64,000 nucleotides of DNA. It comes from Streptomyces xanthii (lineage in GTDB: Bacteria > Actinomycetota > Actinomycetes > Streptomycetales > Streptomycetaceae). The notes below the pieces were generated by a model. That model ran no database searches and was not told the origin of the DNA. It worked only from the letters and a program-made list of their open reading frames with translations. The DNA lies in the NCBI RefSeq assembly GCF_014621695.1, contig NZ_CP061281.1, positions 5,952,001 through 6,016,000 of the forward strand, read 5' to 3'. How positions within the stretch are numbered: the first letter of the stretch is position 1; each line of letters opens with the position of its first letter. The position numbers and the translations under genes are program-made. Positions 53,089 through 62,090 of this stretch are shown here, piece by piece.

Positions 53089-55221
53089 ATGCGGCCCGTA
53101 TCGAAGATCGAACGCACGGTGGCGCCTTTCGAGGTCGTCAGCCCCTACCAGCCCAGCGGTGACCAGCCCGCGGCCATCGCCGAGCTGGACCAGCGCATCC
53201 GCGCAGGTGAGAAGGACGTGGTCCTCCTCGGCGCGACCGGCACCGGCAAGTCCGCCACCACGGCGTGGATGATCGAGAAGCTGCAGCGCCCCACCCTGGT
53301 GATGGCGCCGAACAAGACGCTGGCCGCCCAGCTGGCCAACGAGTTCCGCGAGCTCCTGCCGAACAACGCGGTCGAGTACTTCGTCTCGTACTACGACTAC
53401 TACCAGCCCGAGGCCTACGTCCCGCAGTCGGACACCTACATCGAGAAGGACTCCTCGATCAACGAGGAGGTGGAGCGCCTGCGCCACTCCGCGACGAACT
53501 CGCTGCTGACCCGCCGCGACGTCGTCGTGGTCGCCTCCGTCTCCTGCATCTACGGCCTCGGCACCCCGCAGGAGTACGTGGACCGCATGGTCCAGCTGAA
53601 GGTCGGCGACGAGATCGACCGCGACGACCTGCTGCGCCGCTTCGTCGACATCCAGTACACGCGCAACGACCCGGCGTTCCAGCGCGGCACCTTCCGCGTC
53701 CGCGGCGACACCATCGAGATCTTCCCCGTGTACGAGGAGCTCGCCGTCCGCATCGAGATGTTCGGCGACGAGATCGAGTCCCTCTCCACCCTCCACCCTC
53801 TGACCGGCGAGGTCATCAGCGACGACGAGTCGCTCTACGTCTTCCCGGCCACGCACTACGTGGCGGGTCCCGAGCGCCTGGAGCGCGCGGCCAACGACAT
53901 CGAGAAGGAGCTCGGGGAGCGCCTCACCGAGCTCGAGAAGCAGGGCAAGATGCTCGAGGCCCAGCGGCTGCGCATGCGCACCACGTACGACCTCGAGATG
54001 CTCCGCCAGATCGGCTCCTGCTCCGGCGTGGAGAACTACTCGATGCACTTCGACGGCCGCGAGCCCGGCTCCCCGCCGAACACGCTGCTGGACTACTTCC
54101 CGGACGACTTCCTGCTCGTCATCGACGAGTCGCACGTCACGGTCCCGCAGATCGGCGCCATGTACGAGGGCGACGCCTCCCGCAAGCGCACCCTCGTCGA
54201 CCACGGCTTCCGGCTGCCGTCCGCGCTCGACAACCGCCCGCTGAAGTGGGAGGAGTTCCAGGAGCGCGTCGGCCAGACCGTCTATCTGTCGGCGACGCCG
54301 GGCCAGTACGAGCTCGCCCGTTCCGACGGCTACGTCGAGCAGATCATCCGCCCCACCGGACTCGTCGACCCGGAGGTCGTCGTCAAGCCCACCGAGGGGC
54401 AGATCGACGACCTGGTGCACGAGATCCGCACGCGCACCGAGAAGGACGAGCGCGTCCTGGTGACCACGCTCACCAAGAAGATGGCCGAGGACCTCACCGA
54501 CTACTTCCTGGAGCTCGGCATCCAGGTGCGCTACCTGCACAGCGACGTCGACACCCTGCGCCGCGTCGAGCTGCTGCGCGAGCTGCGTGCCGGCGAGTAC
54601 GACGTCCTGGTCGGCATCAACCTGCTGCGCGAGGGCCTCGACCTGCCCGAGGTCTCCCTGGTGGCGATCCTCGACGCCGACAAGGAGGGCTTCCTGCGCT
54701 CCGGCACCTCCCTGATCCAGACGATCGGCCGCGCGGCGCGCAACGTGTCGGGCCAGGTCCACATGTACGCCGACAAGATCACCCCGGCGATGGAGAAGGC
54801 CATCGACGAGACCAACCGCCGCCGGGAGAAGCAGATCGCCTACAACGAGGCGCACGGCATCGACCCCCAGCCGCTCCGCAAGAAGATCAACGACATCGTC
54901 GCGTCCATCGCGCGCGAGGACGTCGACACCGAGGAGCTGCTCGGCAGCGGCTACCGCAAGGGCGGCAAGGACGGGAAGGGCCTCAAGGCCCCGGTGCCCA
55001 CCCTCGGCAAGGAAGCGGCCAAGAAGAAGCGCGGCAAGTCCGAGCCGGCGAAGCCCACCGACCGCCCCGCCGCCGAACTCTCCGAGCAGATCGAGGAACT
55101 GACGGAGCGGATGCGGGCCGCCGCCGCAGACCTCCAGTTCGAGATCGCGGCACGCCTGCGCGACGAGGTGTCGGAGATGAAGAAGGAACTGAGGCAGATG
55201 AGGGAGGCGGGCATCGCCTGA
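53089..55221 (+). CDS. uvrB: UvrABC excinuclease subunit B
   Basis: A 710-residue nucleotide-excision repair helicase-like protein. It opens the damage site and hands it from UvrA to UvrC. Walker A is [20 protein letters not shown] (about 38-57). The beta-hairpin region is [20 protein letters not shown], and the DEAD-box-like [20 protein letters not shown] is Walker B. Helicase motifs V and VI are [20 protein letters not shown] and [19 protein letters not shown]-terminal UVR motif ([20 protein letters not shown]) binds UvrC. Length normal. ATG at 53089 chosen. No LexA box was recognised upstream. Confidence 0.97.
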   Translation: MRPVSKIERTVAPFEVVSPYQPSGDQPAAIAELDQRIRAGEKDVVLLGATGTGKSATTAWMIEKLQRPTLVMAPNKTLAAQLANEFRELLPNNAVEYFVSYYDYYQPEAYVPQSDTYIEKDSSINEEVERLRHSATNSLLTRRDVVVVASVSCIYGLGTPQEYVDRMVQLKVGDEIDRDDLLRRFVDIQYTRNDPAFQRGTFRVRGDTIEIFPVYEELAVRIEMFGDEIESLSTLHPLTGEVISDDESLYVFPATHYVAGPERLERAANDIEKELGERLTELEKQGKMLEAQRLRMRTTYDLEMLRQIGSCSGVENYSMHFDGREPGSPPNTLLDYFPDDFLLVIDESHVTVPQIGAMYEGDASRKRTLVDHGFRLPSALDNRPLKWEEFQERVGQTVYLSATPGQYELARSDGYVEQIIRPTGLVDPEVVVKPTEGQIDDLVHEIRTRTEKDERVLVTTLTKKMAEDLTDYFLELGIQVRYLHSDVDTLRRVELLRELRAGEYDVLVGINLLREGLDLPEVSLVAILDADKEGFLRSGTSLIQTIGRAARNVSGQVHMYADKITPAMEKAIDETNRRREKQIAYNEAHGIDPQPLRKKINDIVASIAREDVDTEELLGSGYRKGGKDGKGLKAPVPTLGKEAAKKKRGKSEPAKPTDRPAAELSEQIEELTERMRAAAADLQFEIAARLRDEVSEMKKELRQMREAGIA

Positions 55222-55369
55222 CCCGCGCCCGGGCGGGGCACCTGCTGTGTTGCAAGAACGACACAAACCCCGCCCGGCATGGCGGCGCTGTCGGTGCCGC
55301 CCTCTAGGGTTTGGACCAACCGCGAGCGCAGGCCGCGGCAACAGGGGACGGTTCGAGAGGGGACAGCGC

Positions 55370-55948
55370 GTGGGCATCGACTTGACCAAGGGTCAGGCCA
55401 TCAGCCTGGAGAAGCAGGACGGAGGCACCCTCACCGCGGTGCGCATGGGGCTCGGCTGGCAGGCGGCCCCGCGCCGCGGCCTGTTCGGCTCGCGCACCCG
55501 CGAGATCGACCTGGACGCCTCGGCGGTGCTCTTCGCCGACAAGCAGCCCGTCGACGTGGTCTTCTTCCGCCACCTCGTCAGCGACGACGGCTCGGTCCGC
55601 CACACCGGGGACAACCTGGTCGGCGGCGTCGGCCAGGGCGGGGACGACGAGGCGATCCTCGTCGACCTGCAGCGCGTGCCGGTCCACATCGACCAGATCG
55701 TCTTCACGGTCAACTCGTTCACGGGCCAGACCTTCCAGGAGGTGCAGAACGCGTTCTGCCGCCTGGTCGACGAGTCGAACGGCCAGGAGCTCGCGCGTTA
55801 CACGCTGGACGGCGGCGGCCAGTACACGGCGCAGATCATGGCCAAGGTCCACCGTGCCGGAGCGGGCTGGAAGATGACGGCCCTGGGCAACGCGGCCAAC
55901 GGCCGTACGTTCCAGGACCTGATGCCCGCGATCCTGCCCGCCCTGTAG
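55370..55948 (+). CDS. terD: TerD family calcium-binding/stress protein
   Basis: A 192-residue TerD-fold protein. MGIDLTKGQAISLEKQDGGT, DLDASAVLFADKQPVDVVFF, DNLVGGVGQGGDDEAILVDL and IVFTVNSFTGQTFQEVQNAF are the canonical blocks. The DDE residues form the calcium sites known in this family. TerD proteins are tied to tellurite and oxidative stress and to calcium-linked development in Streptomyces. The GTG at 55370 has GAGGGGA at seven bases. The TerD fusion gene follows 10 bases later, so the pair is one operon. Confidence 0.93.
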   Translation: MGIDLTKGQAISLEKQDGGTLTAVRMGLGWQAAPRRGLFGSRTREIDLDASAVLFADKQPVDVVFFRHLVSDDGSVRHTGDNLVGGVGQGGDDEAILVDLQRVPVHIDQIVFTVNSFTGQTFQEVQNAFCRLVDESNGQELARYTLDGGGQYTAQIMAKVHRAGAGWKMTALGNAANGRTFQDLMPAILPAL

Positions 55949-55958
55949 CGGGGCCGAG

Positions 55959-57866
55959 ATGGCGGCCGAACTGGTGAGGGGGCAGAACCACCCCCTCACC
56001 GAGACCCGTCTGGAGATCCGGGTGTCGGCCGGGCACCCGGTCGTCGCGGGCGCCACGCTCGCCGACGACCGCGGTGCCGTGCACGGCACCGCGCGCGTGG
56101 CCCATCCCGGCGCGCCCTCGCTCCCGGGCCTGGAGGTCCCGCGTCAGGCGGCGGCCGACCACCGCATCGCCGTCGACCTCGACGCGATGCCGCAGGACGT
56201 GCACCGCGTCACCGTGCTCCTCGCCCTGCCGCCCGGCACCGGCGGCCCGACCCGGTTCGGTGCCGTCGCGGCCCCGTTCCTCGCCGTCACCGGCCTCGAC
56301 GGCACCGAGCAGGCCAGCTACACGATCACCGACCTCGACACGGAGTCCGCGGTCGTCGCCCTGGAGCTGTACCGCCGAGCGGGCGCCTGGAAGGTGCGCG
56401 CGATCGGTCAGGGCTACGCCGACGGCCTCGCCGCGCTCCTCGCCGACCAGGGCCTGACCGACGCGCCCGCCCTGGCCGGCGCCGTCCACGACGCGGTCGC
56501 GCGGGGACTGGCCCGCGCGGTCGCGCCGCCGCCCCGGTCGAGCGACGAGACGCAGGTCCGCCAGACGGCGGCGGCCGGCGCCGCCCCGGGCGGCCTGCCG
56601 CCCACCACACAGCCCCCGAGCAGCACCCCGTCCTCGGGCGGCCCGATCGACTACAGCCACCCGGGCCGCCAGGCACCCCCGCCGCCCCCGGCACCGGCAC
56701 CGGCCCAGCCGGACCGCCCCGCGACCCCGGTCGCGGGCGACGCCACCGGCTGGTCCATGGAGGAGCGGCTCTACAACCAGGTCTGGGGCATGTTCGAGGA
56801 CATGGCCCGCAGCACGGCCGCCTACCGCAGCGCCGTCGACTTCGCCGACTCCCGTATGGAGCAGGAGCTCGACCAGGTCCTCTCCGACCCGCGCAGCCGC
56901 ATCGGCGGCCAGGCGGACGCGGCGCGCGAGGCCGCCCGGGCCAAGCACGAGGCCCTCGTCGACCGCGCGCGGGAGGCCCTGGACCGGGACCTCGCCCAGC
57001 TCGCCGCCGAGGCCGACGTCGTCGAGCCCGCGCTCCCGGCCCCGTACGCCCGCTGGGACAACCCTTGCTGGCACGCCTACCGCAGCCCCATGGAGATGCC
57101 CATGGCGGTCCGGCTCGGCGACCTGCGGCTGCCCGAGGGGGACGCCGCCGGTATCGGCATCCCGATGCTGGTGCGGCTGCCGCTGGAGCGCGGCCTGTGG
57201 ATCGACTCCGGGGCCGCGGCCGGTGACACGCTCACCGACGCCGACGAGCTGCGCTCCCGCGCGGCCCACACCGCGGTCCTGCACGCGGCCCGGCTCCTCG
57301 CCGCCTACCCGGCCGGCGAGTTCAGCGTCCACGTCGTCGATCCGGCCGGCACGGCGGCGGGAGCGCTCGCCCCGCTCGTCGACGCGGGAGTGCTCGCCGG
57401 ACCGGTGGCCAGGGGAGCGGCCGGTGTCTCCGAGACGCTCGCCCGGCTGACCGAGCGCGTCGACCTCGTGCAGATGGCGGTCCGGGCCGGCGCCGCGGAC
57501 GCGCTCCCGCCCGACCTGGACATCGCCGAGCAGCTTCTGATCGTGCACGACTTCCCGCACGGCTTCGACGACCGGGCCGTCACCCGGCTGCGCTATCTCG
57601 CGGACGAGGGCCCACGGGTCGGCGTCCACCTGATGCTGGTCGCCGACCGCGCGGACGCCGCCGAGTACGGGCCGCTCCTGGACCCGCTGTGGCGCGCGCT
57701 GCTCCGCCTGACGCCCGTACCCGACGACCACCTGGCCGACCCGTGGGTCGGGCACGCGTGGACGTACGAGCCGCCGGCCGTTCCGCACGGCAGCGCGGTG
57801 CTGCCCCAGGTCCTCGCCGAGGTCGCCAGGGCGCGGACGGACCTCCGAAGGGAGAGAGATCTCTGA
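55959..57866 (+). CDS. TerD-domain fusion protein with a P-loop-less FtsK/HerA-like C-terminal part
   Basis: A 635-residue two-part protein. Residues about 1-180 are a TerD-like domain (ELVRGQNHPLTETRLEIRVS, VPRQAAADHRIAVDLDAMPQ, SYTITDLDTESAVVALELYR). A Pro-rich linker (about 185-265) and a helical segment (about 270-350) lead to a C-terminal region. Strands there, FSVHVVDPAGTAAGALAPLV and LLIVHDFPHGFDDRAVTRLR, then VGVHLMLVADRADA, resemble the Walker B and sensor strands of FtsK-type ATPases. The expected Walker A place reads RGLWIDSGAAAGDTLTDADE, without G-K-S/T. ATP hydrolysis is therefore doubtful. It lies directly after terD. Confidence 0.75.
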   Translation: MAAELVRGQNHPLTETRLEIRVSAGHPVVAGATLADDRGAVHGTARVAHPGAPSLPGLEVPRQAAADHRIAVDLDAMPQDVHRVTVLLALPPGTGGPTRFGAVAAPFLAVTGLDGTEQASYTITDLDTESAVVALELYRRAGAWKVRAIGQGYADGLAALLADQGLTDAPALAGAVHDAVARGLARAVAPPPRSSDETQVRQTAAAGAAPGGLPPTTQPPSSTPSSGGPIDYSHPGRQAPPPPPAPAPAQPDRPATPVAGDATGWSMEERLYNQVWGMFEDMARSTAAYRSAVDFADSRMEQELDQVLSDPRSRIGGQADAAREAARAKHEALVDRAREALDRDLAQLAAEADVVEPALPAPYARWDNPCWHAYRSPMEMPMAVRLGDLRLPEGDAAGIGIPMLVRLPLERGLWIDSGAAAGDTLTDADELRSRAAHTAVLHAARLLAAYPAGEFSVHVVDPAGTAAGALAPLVDAGVLAGPVARGAAGVSETLARLTERVDLVQMAVRAGAADALPPDLDIAEQLLIVHDFPHGFDDRAVTRLRYLADEGPRVGVHLMLVADRADAAEYGPLLDPLWRALLRLTPVPDDHLADPWVGHAWTYEPPAVPHGSAVLPQVLAEVARARTDLRRERDL

Positions 57867-57944
57867 TCCCCTGACCTGCGCACTTGGTCTGCCCTTTACT
57901 TAAACCTTTACCTTCCATGGTGCATTCAGGTACTCTCCTTTACG

Positions 57945-58104
57945 CGGAGGGGAGTACTCCTTGCGCGACGTTCCCGTCAGTACGGACCCGGCCCGATGCC
58001 GTGGATCCCGGGGCGTCGGCCCGCGGCGCGGTCCCCGCGCCCGGGTGGAAGAGACCTCCGGCAGCGACGACGCTGATCAGTAGCCGTACGACGCCGGAGG
58101 CGCA
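57945..58104 (+). promoter_or_regulatory. Probable manganese (yybP-ykoY type) riboswitch in the terC leader
   Basis: The leader contains GGGGAGTA (57949-57956) near its 5' end and GAGACC (58051-58056) near its 3' end, the two conserved blocks of the yybP-ykoY aptamer. The closing stem pairs CGGAGG (57945-57950) with CCTCCG (58055-58060). The 3' strand CCTCCGGC (58055-58062) is also the exact complement of GCCGGAGG (58093-58100), which is the Shine-Dalgarno sequence four bases before the terC GTG. This predicts translational control: aptamer closed, ribosome site free; aptamer open, ribosome site hidden. Known members bind Mn2+ and often control TerC-like exporters. Confidence 0.75.
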
Positions 58105-59094
58105 GTGGACGTATCGATCACTCTCTGGGTACTGACCGTTCTCGGTCTGTGTGCCCTCATCGCGGTCGACTTCTTCATCGGGCGCAAGCCCCATGACGTG
58201 TCGATCAAGGAAGCGGGCATCTGGACGGTGGTCTGGATCGTGCTCGCCGCGCTCTTCGGCGTCGGCATCACGATCTGGGGCAGCGGACAGGCCGGCGGCG
58301 AGTTCTTCGCGGGCTTCATCACCGAGAAGTCGCTCAGTGTCGACAACCTCTTCGTCTTCATCCTGATCATGGCGAAGTTCTCGGTGCCGTCCCACCTGCA
58401 GCAGCGGGTGCTGCTCTTCGGCGTGCTCATCGCGCTCGTCCTGCGGGCGATCTTCATCGCGGCCGGCGCGGCGATCATCGCCAGCTTCTCGTGGGTCTTC
58501 TACCTCTTCGGTGCCTTCCTCATCTACACCGCCTGGAAGCTCATCAAGGAGGCCATGGCGGACGAGGAGGACGAGGAGTTCGAGGAGAACAGGCTCCTGA
58601 AGTCCATCGAGAAGAAGTTCGGCGTCGCGGACCGCTACCACGGCACCAAGCTCTTCATCCAGCAGCACGGCAAGAAGGTCATGACGCCGCTCCTGGTCGT
58701 CATGCTCGCCATCGGCATGACCGACGTGCTGTTCGCGATGGACTCGATCCCCGCGATCTTCGGCCTCACCCAGGACCCGTACATCGTCTTCACGGCCAAC
58801 GCGTTCGCGCTGATGGGCCTGCGCCAGCTGTACTTCCTCATCGGCGGTCTGCTGCGCAAGCTGGTCCACCTCAGCTACGGCCTGTCGGTGATCCTCGGCT
58901 TCATCGGCATCAAGCTCGTGCTGCACGCGCTGCACGAGTCCGGGGTGCACGTGCCCGAGATCTCCATCCCGGTCTCGCTCGCCGTCATCTGCGGCGTCCT
59001 CGTCATCACGACGATCACGAGCCTCATCGCCTCCAAGAAGCAGGCCGAGCGGGAAGCCGCCGAAGAGACTCCGAAGGACAGCGTCGAGGCCTGA
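58105..59094 (+). CDS. terC: TerC family integral membrane protein (Alx-type, probable Mn2+ export)
   Basis: A 329-residue protein with about nine membrane helices. Signature segments are VDFFIGRKPHDVSIKEAGIW, FFAGFITEKSLSVDNLFVFI, LVVMLAIGMTDVLFAMDSIP and FTANAFALMGLRQLYFLIGG, which carry the conserved acidic residues (EKSLSVDN, DSIPA) of the transport path. The long cytoplasmic loop ADEEDEEFEENRLLKSIEKK separates two halves. TerC/Alx proteins export manganese, supported here by the Mn-type riboswitch leader. The GTG at 58105 has GGAGG at four bases, and this site is part of the switch. The TerD-fusion gene ends 238 bases upstream. A terminator follows. Confidence 0.93.
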   Translation: MDVSITLWVLTVLGLCALIAVDFFIGRKPHDVSIKEAGIWTVVWIVLAALFGVGITIWGSGQAGGEFFAGFITEKSLSVDNLFVFILIMAKFSVPSHLQQRVLLFGVLIALVLRAIFIAAGAAIIASFSWVFYLFGAFLIYTAWKLIKEAMADEEDEEFEENRLLKSIEKKFGVADRYHGTKLFIQQHGKKVMTPLLVVMLAIGMTDVLFAMDSIPAIFGLTQDPYIVFTANAFALMGLRQLYFLIGGLLRKLVHLSYGLSVILGFIGIKLVLHALHESGVHVPEISIPVSLAVICGVLVITTITSLIASKKQAEREAAEETPKDSVEA

Positions 59095-59117
59095 CCACGA
59101 CAGGCGTAGAAAACACC

Positions 59118-59165
59118 AGCACCGGGAGGTGCGGCGTCCGGTTGCCGCACGCGCCTCCCGGTGCT
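59118..59165 (+). terminator. terC terminator
   Basis: AGCACCGGGAGG (59118-59129) pairs with CCTCCCGGTGCT (59154-59165), followed by TGTTT. The inner part GTGCGGC/GCCGCAC adds a second stem. It starts 24 bases after the terC stop. Confidence 0.82.
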
Positions 59166-59223
59166 TGTTTGGCTATGAGGGCTGCCCGCCCCGGGGAGCC
59201 ACGGCACGACGGGGATGGACCCC

Positions 59224-59544
59224 ATGAGCCAGAAATTCGTTCAGATCATCGACTTCGAGACGCAACGCATCGACGAGGTGAGAGCGCTTCTCCTCGACTT
59301 CGAGAAGCAGATGATGGCGCAGTCGCCGCGCCCCGACAGCGCGCCCACGCACCGCATGATGCTCACGGACCGGGACACCGAGGGCCGGCATCTCGCCATC
59401 GTGGAGTTCGAGTCCTACGAGGACGCGATGCGCAACAACGACCGGCCCGAGATCAACAAGCTCAGCGAGCAGCTCGTCGCCCTGTGCACGCGCCCGCCGG
59501 TCTTCACCAATTGCGACCTGACCGACTCCCGCGAGCTGAAGTGA
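59224..59544 (+). CDS. Small hypothetical protein, 106 residues (possible dimeric alpha/beta-barrel)
   Basis: A soluble protein reading MSQKFVQIIDFETQRIDEVR, then a helix (LLLDFEKQMM) and strands THRMMLTDRDTEGRHLAIVE and FESYEDAMRNNDRPEINKLS. The beta-alpha-beta pattern with HLAIVEFESYEDAM is what is seen in antibiotic-biosynthesis-monooxygenase-like ferredoxin folds, but I do not recognise the family and no catalytic residue can be named. Two ATGs are possible; the second, at 59224, has GGGG eight bases upstream. It stands alone between terC and the antiporter gene. Confidence 0.65.
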   Translation: MSQKFVQIIDFETQRIDEVRALLLDFEKQMMAQSPRPDSAPTHRMMLTDRDTEGRHLAIVEFESYEDAMRNNDRPEINKLSEQLVALCTRPPVFTNCDLTDSRELK

Positions 59545-59641
59545 GGCAGCCCGCCGCACCGGCACGAGGCCGCCGCCCGGCACACCCCTGACGGCCCGCG
59601 CCGAAGTCGCGCCCCCGCCCGCCCCCGGGCACCATCGAGGC

Positions 59642-60742
59642 ATGATCACCAGACTCCGGGCCCTCGCCACACAGTGGTACGTCTTCGTCCCGGTGGTGGC
59701 CGTCGTCCTGCTCGGGTTCACCTGGGGGCGCGATCTGCCCGGTGCCGTGGTCGCGATCGCCTCCGTGGTGCTCGCCGCGTCCGTCCTCGCGGCCGTCCAC
59801 CATGCCGAGGTCGTCGCCCACCGCGTCGGCGAACCCTTCGGCTCCCTGGTCCTCGCCGTCGCCGTCACCATCATCGAAGTGGCTCTCATCGTCACGCTGA
59901 TGGCCGACGGCGGAGACAAGAGCGCCACCCTCGCCCGGGACACGGTGTTCGCCGCCGTCATGATCACCTGCAACGGCATCGTCGGCATCAGCCTGCTCTC
60001 CGCCGCGCTGCGCCACCGCGTGGCCGTCTTCCAGTCCGAGGGGACCGGCGGAGCCCTCGCCACCGTCGCCACGCTCGCGACCCTCTGCCTGGTCCTGCCG
60101 ACCTTCACCACCAGCAAGCTCGGCCCCGAGTTCTCCACCTCGCAGCTGATCTTCGCGGCCGTCGCCGCGGTCGTCCTGTACGGCCTCTTCGTCGCGACGC
60201 AGACCGTCCGGCACCGCGACTACTTCCTGCCGATCACCAAGCACGGCGAGGTCATCGACGCGGACGACCACGCCGACGCGCCGACCACCCGCACCGCCCT
60301 GATCAGCCTCGGGCTGCTCGGCCTGGCCCTGGTCGGCGTCGTGGGCCTCGCCAAGGGCGTCTCCAAGACGATCGAACACGGCGTGGAGGCGGCCGGCATG
60401 CCGCACGCCGTCGTCGGCGTGATCATCGCGCTGCTCGTCCTGCTGCCGGAGACCATCGCGGCCCTCCGCGCGGCCCGCCGCGACCGCGTGCAGACCAGCC
60501 TCAACCTCGCGCTCGGCTCCGCGATGGCCAGCATCGGCCTGACCGTCCCCGCCGTCGCCATCGCCTCGTTCTGGCTGTCGGGCCCCCTCGTCCTCGGCCT
60601 CGGCGCCACACACATGGTGCTGCTCGCGCTCACCCTGATCGTCAGCACACTGACCGTCGTCCCCGGCCGGGCGACCCCGCTGCAGGGCGGCGTCCACCTC
60701 GTCATCCTGGCCGCCTACGTGGAACTCGCCGTCACGCCCTGA
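59642..60742 (+). CDS. Ca2+/H+ antiporter (CaCA family, ChaA-like)
   Basis: A 366-residue, roughly 11-helix cation antiporter. The two inverted alpha-repeats carry SLVLAVAVTIIEVALIVTLM in the first half and VVGVIIALLVLLPETIAALR in the second, each with the conserved Glu of the ion site. LNLALGSAMASIGLTVPAVA is the helix 8 region. A hydrophilic loop (ITKHGEVIDADDHADAPTTR) separates the halves. It exchanges Ca2+ or Na+/K+ for protons; which ion is preferred cannot be told. ATG start. Confidence 0.9.
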   Translation: MITRLRALATQWYVFVPVVAVVLLGFTWGRDLPGAVVAIASVVLAASVLAAVHHAEVVAHRVGEPFGSLVLAVAVTIIEVALIVTLMADGGDKSATLARDTVFAAVMITCNGIVGISLLSAALRHRVAVFQSEGTGGALATVATLATLCLVLPTFTTSKLGPEFSTSQLIFAAVAAVVLYGLFVATQTVRHRDYFLPITKHGEVIDADDHADAPTTRTALISLGLLGLALVGVVGLAKGVSKTIEHGVEAAGMPHAVVGVIIALLVLLPETIAALRAARRDRVQTSLNLALGSAMASIGLTVPAVAIASFWLSGPLVLGLGATHMVLLALTLIVSTLTVVPGRATPLQGGVHLVILAAYVELAVTP

Positions 60743-60826
60743 TCCCGCGGACCGATACGCCCCGTTGGGCGGCGCGCCCGCGTGATAGACCCACAGGGAG
60801 CAAACGCCCGACGTACGGAGGTCCTC

Positions 60827-61300
60827 GTGCCGCACACCCTCGCCACCGCCCCGATCATGGTTCTCAACGGTCCGAACCTGAACCTGCTGGGCAAGCGGCA
60901 GCCCGAGATCTACGGCCGGGACACGCTCGCCGACGTCGAGGCCCTGTGCGCCAAGGCGGCCGCCGCGCACGGTGCCACCGTCGACTTCCGGCAGTCCAAC
61001 CACGAGGGCGAACTCGTCGACTGGATCCACGAAGCCCGCGAGAACCACGTCGGCATCGTCATCAATCCCGCCGCCTACTCGCACACCTCCGTCGCGATCC
61101 TCGACGCGCTCAACACCTGCGACGGACTGCCCGTGGTCGAGGTCCACATCTCGAACATCCACCAGCGCGAGGAGTTCCGGCACCACTCCTACGTGTCGCT
61201 GCGCGCCGACGGCGTGATCGCGGGATGCGGCGTACAGGGCTACGCGTTCGGCGTGGAGCGCGTAGCCGCGCTCGCCGCACCCGGTGCCGCGGGGGCCTGA
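60827..61300 (+). CDS. aroQ: Type II 3-dehydroquinate dehydratase
   Basis: A 157-residue enzyme that dehydrates 3-dehydroquinate in the shikimate pathway (or quinate catabolism). The N-terminal catalytic stretch is [20 protein letters not shown], with Arg24 and the catalytic Tyr29. [16 protein letters not shown] holds the catalytic His, and [20 protein letters not shown] the substrate loop. It forms dodecamers in the family. The GTG at 60827 has CGGAGG at six bases; the upstream frame to 60782 is not used. It lies apart from other aro genes, which suggests a second copy or a dispersed pathway. Confidence 0.95.
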   Translation: MPHTLATAPIMVLNGPNLNLLGKRQPEIYGRDTLADVEALCAKAAAAHGATVDFRQSNHEGELVDWIHEARENHVGIVINPAAYSHTSVAILDALNTCDGLPVVEVHISNIHQREEFRHHSYVSLRADGVIAGCGVQGYAFGVERVAALAAPGAAGA

Positions 61301-61337
61301 GCGGTCCGCGGACGCCCGAGGCACGCGCGCGCAGCGC

Positions 61338-62090
61338 TCAGTTCAGACGGCCCGCCTCCACGATGCGGCGCAGGAACTTCCGCGTGCGTTCCTCCTGAGG
61401 GTCCTCGAACACCGCCTCCGGAGCGCCCCGTTCGAGGACGACACCGCCGTCCAGGAAGCACACCTGGTCGGCGACCTCGCGCGCGAAGCTCATCTCGTGC
61501 GTCGCCAGCACCATGGTCATGCCCTCGCCCTTGAGGTCGCGCACGACGTCCAGGACCTCACCGACGAGCTCCGGGTCCAGGGCGGCGGTGATCTCGTCGA
61601 GCAGCAGCAGCCGGGGACGCACGGCCAGGGCCCGCACGATCGCCGCACGCTGCTGCTGGCCGCCGCTGAGCCGGTCCGGGTACTCCGTGGCCTTCGCCCC
61701 GAGCCCGAGCCGCTCCAGGAGCCCCCTGGCCTCTTCCTCGGCCTTCTCGCGGGGCACGCCGTGCACCCGGCGCGGCGCGAGCGTCACGTTCTCCAGGACG
61801 GTCATGTGCGGGAACAGGTTGTAGGCCTGGAAGACCACCCCGATCCGCCGGCGCACCGCGTCCGCGTCCGCGCGCGGGTCGGTGATCTCCTCGCCGTCCA
61901 GCCAGATCGCCCCGTCGTCGATCTCCTCCAGGAGATTGGCGCAGCGCAACAGGGTCGACTTGCCGGACCCCGAGGCGCCGATCAGGGCGGTCACGGTGTG
62001 CTGCGGCACGTCCAGGTCGACGTCCCGCAGCACCACCGTCTCGCCGAACGTCTTGCGGACGGACTCCATCCGCAGCACCGGCTCGGTCAT
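61338..62090 (-). CDS. Polar amino-acid ABC transporter ATPase
   Basis: A 250-residue ABC ATPase of the GlnQ/HisP type. Walker A is ALIGASGSGKSTLLRCANLL, the Q-loop VVFQAYNLFPHM, the signature LSGGQQQRAAIVRALA, Walker B LLLLDEITAALDPELVG and the switch His TMVLATHEMSFAREVAD. It drives the permease encoded just upstream in the operon; its ATG overlaps the permease stop by four bases (ATGA). It is the last gene of the operon and is convergent with aroQ. Confidence 0.95.
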   Translation of the reverse strand: MTEPVLRMESVRKTFGETVVLRDVDLDVPQHTVTALIGASGSGKSTLLRCANLLEEIDDGAIWLDGEEITDPRADADAVRRRIGVVFQAYNLFPHMTVLENVTLAPRRVHGVPREKAEEEARGLLERLGLGAKATEYPDRLSGGQQQRAAIVRALAVRPRLLLLDEITAALDPELVGEVLDVVRDLKGEGMTMVLATHEMSFAREVADQVCFLDGGVVLERGAPEAVFEDPQEERTRKFLRRIVEAGRLN

